A DNA stretch of 8,755 bases from Lentisphaerota bacterium (GTDB lineage: Bacteria; Verrucomicrobiota; Lentisphaeria; Victivallales; GWF2-50-93): assembly GCA_025360875.1 (NCBI GenBank), contig JANYBI010000351.1:1-8755 (forward strand). The letters are read 5' to 3'. Below the pieces are notes generated by a model, which was not told where the DNA came from, did not search any database, and saw only the letters and a program-made list of their open reading frames with translations. The position numbers and the translations under genes are program-made. Below are positions 1 through 4,925 of this stretch, one piece after another; within the stretch, counting starts at the first letter, position 1; each line of letters opens with the position of its first letter.

Positions 1-21
1 CGCTTTCAGCGTTAAATTCAT
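1..21 (-). CDS. Possible start of a gene downstream of the sigma factor (partial)
   Basis: An ATG lies 27 bases after the sigma-factor stop codon and opens seven codons (MNLTLKA) that run off the window edge. A purine-rich GAGGGA sits a few bases before the ATG and could serve as ribosome binding site, but it is also the last unit of the 8-bp repeat array, so it may be accidental. ECF sigma genes are often followed by their anti-sigma factor or by a target gene, which is the only reason to expect a gene here. No function can be assigned. Confidence 0.25.
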
Positions 22-22
22 C

Positions 23-102
23 TTCCCTCACCTTCGCACTTCCGCATTCTAGAACTCCCGAACTTTCGAACTTTGTGCCTCTGTGCCTGTGTGCCTTAAG
101 AA
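23..102. repeat. Degenerate tandem array of 8-bp units
   Basis: Ten consecutive 8-base units fill this stretch without interruption. On the minus strand they have the rough form TTCGNAAG or GCACANAG, for example GCACAGAG (79-86), GCACAAAG (71-78), TTCGAAAG (63-70), TTCGGGAG (55-62) and TGCGGAAG (39-46). Several units contain short palindromes (TTCTAGAA, TTCGAA, CTTAAG). The register stays at exactly 8 bases although the units differ. The array overlaps the last 17 codons of the sigma factor (about residues 164-180) and ends just before the next possible ATG. Its origin is unknown; slippage expansion or a family of dispersed repeats are possible. Confidence 0.75.
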
Positions 103-591
103 TTTTCTCATGTTCTCCTTCCCCCGCTCATAATGGGTCCGTGCCGAACCTAACGACACTCCCATTGCCCCTGATGCCTCCTGGATGGTCATGTCCTGGG
201 AGAACACCAGGTGCAGGACTTCCTGCTGACGTCTTGGCAGCTGTGAAAGGGATTCCCTGAACACTTTTGACATTTCCAGTTTCTCATCAGTTCCGCTATC
301 TTCTGTAAAAGAACCTTCAATCTTCTTCTCATCTGCGAACTTCGCAAGCCCCAGACGCCTGAACCAGTGACGCCTGCGCTCTTCCGCAGCCGTATATCTG
401 ATTACTGAGAACAGCCATGTCTTGAAAGAGGATTGGCCCTTGTATGAGGCCTTTCCCTGAAGCACTTTCAAGTATGCCATCTGCAGTACGTCCTTAGCCT
501 CATTCATGTCATGCGAACAGCAGCTCAATGCCCATCCATAGCTTACGGCATGATGTTTCTCCAGCTGCGCCCGCAATTCAATGTCGTCCAT
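49..591 (-). CDS. ECF-type RNA polymerase sigma factor
   Basis: This is a 180-residue sigma-70-family protein of the extracytoplasmic function group, which directs RNA polymerase to a small set of promoters. Region 2 spans about residues 12-76 and includes the typical AKDVLQMAYLKVLQ helix and the FKTWLFSVIRYTAAEERRR segment that contacts the -10 element. Region 4 spans about 110-165, with the LPRRQQEVLHLVF helix and the helix-turn-helix SxGSARTHYERGKENMRKFL that reads the -35 element. There is no region 3, as expected for the group. Residues 166-180 are a tail beyond the normal end and are encoded by the 8-bp repeat array. The start has only a weak AAGAG as ribosome binding site. No anti-sigma gene is complete in the window. 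The family call is secure; the regulon is unknown. Confidence 0.92.
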   Translation of the reverse strand: MDDIELRAQLEKHHAVSYGWALSCCSHDMNEAKDVLQMAYLKVLQGKASYKGQSSFKTWLFSVIRYTAAEERRRHWFRRLGLAKFADEKKIEGSFTEDSGTDEKLEMSKVFRESLSQLPRRQQEVLHLVFSQDMTIQEASGAMGVSLGSARTHYERGKENMRKFLRHTGTEAQSSKVREF

Positions 592-742
592 CAGATTTCA
601 GAGCTCTTATTTGGTGATTAGTCGTTGCTGACACTTAAATATATGACATGAATTGCCGAATAAAAATAAATAATCTCCTGACGTCCATCCTATCCCAGCG
701 GTAAACAGAGGGGTATTACGGACGGACTCCCACACTTTTTGG

Positions 743-767
743 GGCCTTCGACCCCTTCAGTCGGGCC
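743..767. repeat. Extragenic hairpin with two GC-rich stems
   Basis: The arms GGCC-TT-CGAC and GTCG-GGCC can pair around a 7-base loop (CCCTTCA), giving two 4-bp stems separated by a 2-base bulge. No T-run follows on either strand, so it is not an ordinary terminator. An alternative pairing GGGG/CCCC overlaps the left arm. It may be an extragenic palindrome or part of the sigma-factor leader. Confidence 0.45.
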
Positions 768-815
768 GGAGATTCTTTATAATGGAAGAAAATCAAAGCC
801 GACCCAAGGAAGATT

Positions 816-837
816 AAAAAGCCTCCAAAGGGAGAGC
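816..837 (-). terminator. Rho-independent terminator of the CxxC protein gene
   Basis: On the minus strand, 26 bases after the stop codon of the small CxxC gene, CTCC and GGAG pair around a CTTT loop. A further GC/GC closes the stem across a single bulged T, and the stem is followed directly by TTTTT. Position, orientation and U-run all fit an intrinsic terminator for that gene. Confidence 0.65.
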
Positions 838-862
838 ATTTTGATTTCTAGGGACGGTCAGG

Positions 863-1075
863 TTAATGGTAGTTCTTGTCTTGTGAAACGGAGGTATGGT
901 TGACGAATTCAAAGCAGGTTTTGCATATCTTATGGACTGGGGCAATTTTTGCGCCACCTTCAATTTCCAGCTTGGCCACACCGAAGATCTTATCGCACCA
1001 TGGGCATGCCACAGGAATGGTCTTCCTCTCGATATCCATCAATGGAAGAGGCAGAGTTTCTGTTGAATTGTACAT
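863..1075 (-). CDS. Small CxxC...CxxC (zinc-ribbon-like) protein
   Basis: This is a 70-residue protein of unknown function. It has two cysteine pairs, CPWC at residues 24-27 and CKTC at 51-54, in the arrangement of a zinc ribbon. The stretch around H48 to C54 (VHKICKTCFEFV) resembles the end of short cysteine motifs of the type CxxCxK...SHGICPxC, which are also found as tails on some PAS and response-regulator proteins. That similarity is from memory and only suggestive. There is no signal peptide or membrane segment, so it is probably cytoplasmic. I chose the first ATG because GAGGA lies 10 bases upstream and an internal ATG at residue 13 has no ribosome binding site. The gene stands alone, with its own consensus promoter and its own terminator, so it is probably strongly and constitutively expressed. 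Confidence 0.75.
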   Translation of the reverse strand: MYNSTETLPLPLMDIERKTIPVACPWCDKIFGVAKLEIEGGAKIAPVHKICKTCFEFVNHTSVSQDKNYH

Positions 1076-1122
1076 ATTCTATCATTCCTCAGCCCCCATA
1101 TTCATAATAATAAAGAAAGACC

Positions 1123-1151
1123 ATTATATCAAAAATATCATGCTTTGTCAA
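1123..1151 (-). promoter_or_regulatory. Perfect-consensus sigma-70 promoter for the CxxC gene
   Basis: On the minus strand TTGACA (1151-1146) and TATAAT (1128-1123) are separated by exactly 17 bases. Both hexamers and the spacing are the sigma-70 consensus. Transcription should begin near 1116, giving a leader of about 40 bases before the ATG at 1075 with GAGGA inside it. The promoter lies within the 110-base gap after the acetate-kinase-like gene and separates the CxxC gene from that operon. Confidence 0.88.
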
Positions 1152-1185
1152 GAGGTTCCCTTAAGCATTTGGCTATCCTCTGCCG

Positions 1186-2244
1186 TTAGTGTGATTTGCT
1201 TTTTTTCAGCAATGCGGTTATTCCGGCGGCGGCTGTAAGTTTCAGGAGATGGTCCGGCAGTATTTCATGCTTTTCCGGGAAACATGAGAGATTTGAGGAG
1301 AGATAATCATAAATCTGTCCCCCGAGTTCGCGGTATCTGCCTGAAAACACGACAGCATCAACACCTCCAAGCGCTGCAACGGCGCTTCCCGAGGCAAGAA
1401 GCATCTTATATAGTATCAATTCCTTTGCGAATTTCGCAACCGGATCATCTGCCGAAAAGAGCTTTGCAAAATCCATTTTTTTCCCGGTCAGCCCGTAGAT
1501 TCCGCTTTTCCTGGAGAGAGTCTTGTTGATTTCCTCCGGACCCCATCCGAGATTCTCTGAAAGTGAAAGGATTATAAGCGGATCTATGTCACCGCATGTC
1601 GTTTCTCCCGGAAGCCCTTCAAGAGGGGTCGAGCCTCCGGTAACCATTACGGGGATTCCGTTTTTCACAGCGCAGATTTCAGGTATAGGTTCAAGGCATA
1701 TGGATATGGTCTTGGAAATTCCCTTGTCCTTTTCATGGCAGTATTCGTATGATCTTTCATGGAGAATCCCGTGATAACCGAATTTCTGCAGGGAAATTTC
1801 CTTGGAGAGTCCTGGATCGATGGCATAGGAGCTTTCGCGTGCTGGAAGGCGCGTGAAAAAAGAGGTTTCGAATACGAGGGAAATTGGAGTCCCCCTGAAA
1901 TATTTCTTCAACGAGACTATGAGCGCCAGTAGAGCCGGGATATGCATCGGAGCGGCATTTTCTATTTTCTTGAGCTTGTCAAGGCTGTTTGAAGAGAGGA
2001 GTTCGGGTATTTTGAATTCCTGTCCGCCATATGGTACGCGGATGCATATGAGGTTTGCAGAGAACATCCTGTTCTGATTCCTCAGGGACTTTGTGAAGCA
2101 TGCCGAGATCATTTCCGGAATACCGTCAGAACCGGTATTCATCCAGTTCATGATCTCGCCCCGCGCTGACGGTTCGCCGCATGTTCCGTCGAACAGGGCG
2201 AATTCAAGCTTGGAAATATTCTGTGATATGCTTATTATGTTCAT
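1186..2244 (-). CDS. Acetate kinase paralogue, catalytically degenerate
   Basis: This 352-residue protein has the acetate/butyrate kinase (ASKHA) fold but lacks most of the active site. Compared with the intact kinase next to it, the first phosphate loop NxGSSSLKY has become SQNISKLEF (N7 to S7). The HLGSGGAS loop has become CLEPIPEI (183-190), the catalytic Asp of VFDTAF is Glu126, and the Arg of TRCGD is Thr216. The TNEE Mg-binding motif near the C-terminus is absent. Retained are R69 (IRVPYGG), H101 (APMHIP), H158 (FGYHG) and the CGDIDP segment. It is about 50 residues shorter than the usual 400. An upstream ATG exists, but I chose the one in the ATGA overlap with the preceding stop, with GGAG seven bases before it. 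It is probably a pseudokinase, perhaps a partner of the intact kinase. A different substrate cannot be excluded. Confidence 0.85.
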   Translation of the reverse strand: MNIISISQNISKLEFALFDGTCGEPSARGEIMNWMNTGSDGIPEMISACFTKSLRNQNRMFSANLICIRVPYGGQEFKIPELLSSNSLDKLKKIENAAPMHIPALLALIVSLKKYFRGTPISLVFETSFFTRLPARESSYAIDPGLSKEISLQKFGYHGILHERSYEYCHEKDKGISKTISICLEPIPEICAVKNGIPVMVTGGSTPLEGLPGETTCGDIDPLIILSLSENLGWGPEEINKTLSRKSGIYGLTGKKMDFAKLFSADDPVAKFAKELILYKMLLASGSAVAALGGVDAVVFSGRYRELGGQIYDYLSSNLSCFPEKHEILPDHLLKLTAAAGITALLKKSKSH

Positions 2245-3464
2245 GATCTGTCTCCATTCTGATTTTTTATTCCGCATAGCAGCACATAAGTCCTTCTCGC
2301 TATTGCGATCTCCTCGTTTGTGGCGACAACAAGGATTTTGATCCTGCTGTCCTCGTGCGACACATCGGCCGGAAGTTTTTCCAAATGCTCATTCTTTTCA
2401 ACATCGATTTTGAGCCCGAAGCATTCCATGTCGGAACACACCGCCCATCTCACATGCGGAATTGTCTCGCCTATCGTATCTGTGAAGATCAGGGCATCCG
2501 GTTTTCCTGTCACCGCCAGATATGATCCGATATATTTCCTTATCCTCCAGAGATAGGACTCGGCAGTATGCTGTGCCCGCATGTCCCCGCTGTTTTCCCT
2601 GTTCATGGACAGTATGTCCCGGATATCCGCCGAGGAACCTGACATCCCCAGGACACCGCTGCGCGTGTTCAGAAGCCTTTCAACGTCCGTGGTGCTTCCA
2701 AGGAAATGCTGGAGAAGGTTCAATGTCAGCGCTGGATCAAGATCACCGCACCTCGTGCTCATCACAAGTCCCTGCAGAGGCGAGTATCCCATGGTGTTGT
2801 CGATCGATTTTCCATCCTTTATCGCGCACAGGCTGGCTCCGCCGCTGCCGAGATGGCAGCTTACTGCGCTGAACTCGCTGAAAGGCCTGCCGATGATCCT
2901 GGCAGCCTCCTCGGCGACGAACTGATGGCTTGTACCGTGGAATCCATATTTGCGTATATTCAATTTTTCTGTGATCCCGCGGGGTATGCAGTATGTCGAC
3001 GCATATACTGGAATCGTAGAATGGAACGCGGTGTCGAAGACTGCGACAGATGGAACCCCGGGATATACCTTTTCACAGGCGTAGATGATCTTCATCGCCG
3101 GAGGATTGTGGATGGGCGCCAGATTCTTGATCTTCTCGAGCTTCTCCAGGGATTCCCCCGTTATAAGGGCGGCGGAGCTGAAAATTCCTCCTCCGTGCAC
3201 TACCCTGTGCCCGAACGCATCGGGGGAAAGTGAACTGTCCTTTGAAAGAAGCTTCCTCACCTCCTCCAGGGCTTCGGCATGGCTCCTCATTTCAACGGGA
3301 ATGGTTTCAGTCTTCTCGTTGAAATGATAGATTATCCGCGACGGTTCGGCAGTTTTGGGTCCGATCCTCTGGGCCTCTCCGCTGCATATCTCCTTTTCGT
3401 CAGGCATCGAGATGATCCTGTATTTCAGGGAAGAACTTCCGCAATTGAAAACTAATATCTTCAT
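2241..3464 (-). CDS. ackA: Acetate kinase
   Basis: This 407-residue enzyme reversibly phosphorylates acetate (or a similar short-chain acid) with ATP, giving the acyl phosphate; in fermentation it runs toward ATP and acetate in the cytosol. All expected residues are present: N7 and the GSSSLKY loop, R87 in GHRVVHGG, H119 in APIHNPP, D144 in VFDTAFH, H176 in YGFHGTSH, H204 in HLGSGGAS, R238 in STRCGDLDP and E384 in TNEE. Length is normal. I start at MKILVFNCGSSS, seven codons inside the open frame, because family members begin there and AAGGTG precedes it. It lies 36 bases after the M20 gene and overlaps the second kinase-like gene by 4 bases, so the three form an operon. No phosphotransacetylase gene is nearby, so a substrate other than acetate (for example propionate) is possible. 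Confidence 0.93.
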   Translation of the reverse strand: MKILVFNCGSSSLKYRIISMPDEKEICSGEAQRIGPKTAEPSRIIYHFNEKTETIPVEMRSHAEALEEVRKLLSKDSSLSPDAFGHRVVHGGGIFSSAALITGESLEKLEKIKNLAPIHNPPAMKIIYACEKVYPGVPSVAVFDTAFHSTIPVYASTYCIPRGITEKLNIRKYGFHGTSHQFVAEEAARIIGRPFSEFSAVSCHLGSGGASLCAIKDGKSIDNTMGYSPLQGLVMSTRCGDLDPALTLNLLQHFLGSTTDVERLLNTRSGVLGMSGSSADIRDILSMNRENSGDMRAQHTAESYLWRIRKYIGSYLAVTGKPDALIFTDTIGETIPHVRWAVCSDMECFGLKIDVEKNEHLEKLPADVSHEDSRIKILVVATNEEIAIARRTYVLLCGIKNQNGDRS

Positions 3465-3500
3465 TGTGTCACCTTGAAACTCCATTGGATGTCAAATATT

Positions 3501-4727
3501 TCATATCTCGTCCGAAGTCCAGCCGCATACCGGGATGCCCGCGATGCCATGGGCGATGGAGGCGGTTCCGTAGACGGACTCGTATATTTTCTCAAGAATC
3601 ACATATTCATCGGCGCGATGCGCGGAGTCCTCGTTGCCCGGACCATATCCGATCACCGGTATCTTAAATTCATCAAGGAGTACACTGCCGGCCGTACCCA
3701 TGCCCAGTTTTCCGAGATTCCACTTTCCAGTGCGGACTTCGCATTCCGCGGCTGATAGGGACTGGCGCGCCCTCTGCATGAGAGGGCTGTATGGATCCGT
3801 CTGCCATGAGTTTGTCACGCGCTTCACCACGCTCCTGCTGCCATTGTAGAGCTTCTGGTTTTCGGACATGACAGTAACTTCGACAGACACGTTCTTCTCG
3901 TTCTGCGTAAGTACCGCGACCTCGTGGTTCAACCAGGATATGGCTCCTTCGGGGCTATCGCTGGACCGCAGTCTTTTCGAGATTCTCATATCCGCGGATC
4001 TGAATCCTGAGTTGTCATTGAAAACCGGCCGTCCGATCTCCATATCCTCTTCGGAGGCGATTGTGTTCCTTATTGTTGATACCAGGGAAAGGTCGCTGTT
4101 GATGGTTCTTGCGGCGTCAGATACCTGGAAAGGATTCACCCCTTCGATATGGACGTTGAGTTCGACCCATCCGTCATGGCCATAATAAAGCCCGTTTCCA
4201 GTAGGTTCTCCGAGTATTGCGTAATCGGCCTTTATGCCGAGGGAAGGGAGAGTGCTTGAAACAAGCTTCTTAAGTCCGACGCTGCATCCGTTCTCCTCTG
4301 CTACAGTTGCGGCGACCACAAGCGAACCGCGCATGGGGAGAAGCGAGCGTTTCAGGAGGGCTCCGGCAAATATCTGCGCGGCAAGGCCGCCTTTGCAGTC
4401 GCTCGCTCCGGCACCGAATATCTTTCCTCCTTCAATGATTCCGCGGAAAGGGGACATCGACCATTTCTCCTCGTCCGGAGAGACAGTGTCTATGTGGGAA
4501 TTGAGGATAATGGCGGGTTCCGGATCCCTTCCCCTGATCACTCCGACGGCATTTCCGATATCATCGATGAAAGTCTCGTCATAACCGAGCTGCTTCATCT
4601 TCCCGCATATGAATTCCGCCGCTTTCTTCTCGTTCAGGCTGATGCTTGGGATCTTGATTAGATCCTGTGTGAAATCTTTCACCTCATCCTTCATAGCCTC
4701 GTTCTTCGCCTTCATAATTGAATACAT
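3501..4727 (-). CDS. M20-family metallo-amidohydrolase (YgeY/ArgE/DapE-like)
   Basis: This is a 408-residue zinc hydrolase of the M20 family, which cleaves amide or acyl-amino bonds. Metal ligands and catalytic residues are in place: H78 and D80 in SHIDTV, D110 in GASDCKGG, E144/E145 in AEEN, E174 in GEPTG and H370 in SAHRADE. The C-terminal GIPVIGxGPG-like segment (IPVIGYGPGNEDSAH) resembles the YgeY group of selenium-metabolism-linked hydrolases more than classical ArgE. In the lid domain, where related enzymes carry a His that completes the active site (GxxxHGSxPxxG), this protein has GVNPFQVSDAARTIN (residues 196-210) with Phe200 instead. AAGGAG seven bases upstream fixes the start. It is the first gene of the operon, just downstream of the sigma-54 promoter. 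The substrate is unknown; a deacylase releasing an acid for the adjacent kinase is an attractive guess. Confidence 0.88.
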   Translation of the reverse strand: MYSIMKAKNEAMKDEVKDFTQDLIKIPSISLNEKKAAEFICGKMKQLGYDETFIDDIGNAVGVIRGRDPEPAIILNSHIDTVSPDEEKWSMSPFRGIIEGGKIFGAGASDCKGGLAAQIFAGALLKRSLLPMRGSLVVAATVAEENGCSVGLKKLVSSTLPSLGIKADYAILGEPTGNGLYYGHDGWVELNVHIEGVNPFQVSDAARTINSDLSLVSTIRNTIASEEDMEIGRPVFNDNSGFRSADMRISKRLRSSDSPEGAISWLNHEVAVLTQNEKNVSVEVTVMSENQKLYNGSRSVVKRVTNSWQTDPYSPLMQRARQSLSAAECEVRTGKWNLGKLGMGTAGSVLLDEFKIPVIGYGPGNEDSAHRADEYVILEKIYESVYGTASIAHGIAGIPVCGWTSDEI

Positions 4728-4769
4728 TGCAGTTCTCCTTTTAAGATTTTGTTTTGCATGTGCTTTTTA

Positions 4770-4784
4770 GCACCATGTATGCCA
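4770..4784 (-). promoter_or_regulatory. Sigma-54 (-24/-12) promoter of the M20-acetate kinase operon
   Basis: The minus strand reads TGGCATACATGGTGC followed by T. This keeps the invariant GG and GC with the correct spacing of 12 bases between their first G residues, and it matches TGGCA and TGC of the consensus TGGCACG-N4-TTGC. Transcription would start near 4758, leaving about 30 bases of leader that contains AAGGAG. A sigma-54 activator is encoded divergently 142 bases away, which makes a chance match unlikely. A GTGCT/AGCAC inverted repeat (4760-4773) overlaps the -12 element. Confidence 0.75.
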
Positions 4785-4839
4785 TGATCCTGTAAGATAT
4801 TCGCAATACATTGAACGTTAATGATATATAAATTTAACA

Positions 4840-4902
4840 ATTATTTGGATGGGGCTTGAAATAATCAAATAATGAATCATATTGAAATAGTTAACATATC
4901 AA
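4840..4902. promoter_or_regulatory. Candidate upstream activating sequences for the sigma-54 regulator
   Basis: This AT-rich stretch contains nested inverted repeats: ATTATTTG (4840-4847) with CAAATAAT (4866-4873), TTGA-N5-TCAA (4856-4868) and TTGA-N13-TCAA (4882-4902). TGAAATA also recurs directly at 4857, 4883 and 4905. TTGA/TCAA half-sites are those of XylR/DmpR-type activator sites. Relative to the predicted operon start near 4758 they fall at about -98 to -144, the usual range for sigma-54 enhancers. The sites also overlap a possible weak sigma-70 promoter for the regulator (TTGAAA 4856-4861, CATATT 4878-4883), so autoregulation is plausible. Confidence 0.5.
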
Positions 4903-4925
4903 AATGAAATAATAGCGGAGCGATT

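Larger units (their letters stand above)
592..862. other. Intergenic region between the sigma factor and the CxxC protein
   Basis: This 271-bp gap contains no convincing gene. It holds the terminator of the CxxC gene (816-837), a GC-rich hairpin (743-767) and the AT-rich leader of the sigma factor. The best minus-strand promoter guess is TATATT near 640 with a poor TTTTTA hexamer 17 bases before it, which is too weak to annotate. No ECF-type autoregulatory promoter could be recognised with confidence. Confidence 0.6.

Noticed and set aside
778..783. Plus-strand TATAAT
   Set aside because: The hexamer 17 bases upstream (CTTCAG) is poor and no supported plus-strand gene follows.
1155..1180. 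AGAGG/CCTCT pairing after the second kinase-like gene as an operon terminator
   Set aside because: The loop is 20 or more bases, there is no U-run, and it runs up to the -35 element of the next promoter.
2245..2277. Longer N-terminus for the second kinase-like protein (11 extra residues)
   Set aside because: The ATGA overlap start has GGAG at good spacing and aligns with the family N-terminus; the extension lies inside the previous gene.
2706..3233. 175-codon open frame on the plus strand
   Set aside because: It lies wholly antisense to the well-supported acetate kinase, has no recognisable domain and no ribosome binding site; it is a codon-bias shadow.
3465..3485. Longer N-terminus for acetate kinase (7 extra residues)
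   Set aside because: The family begins at MKxLVxNxGSSS and AAGGTG precedes that ATG.
4846..4860. Sigma-54-like TTGGATGGGGCTTGA on the plus strand ahead of the activator
   Set aside because: There is a GG but no GC 12 bases later, so the invariant spacing is not met.
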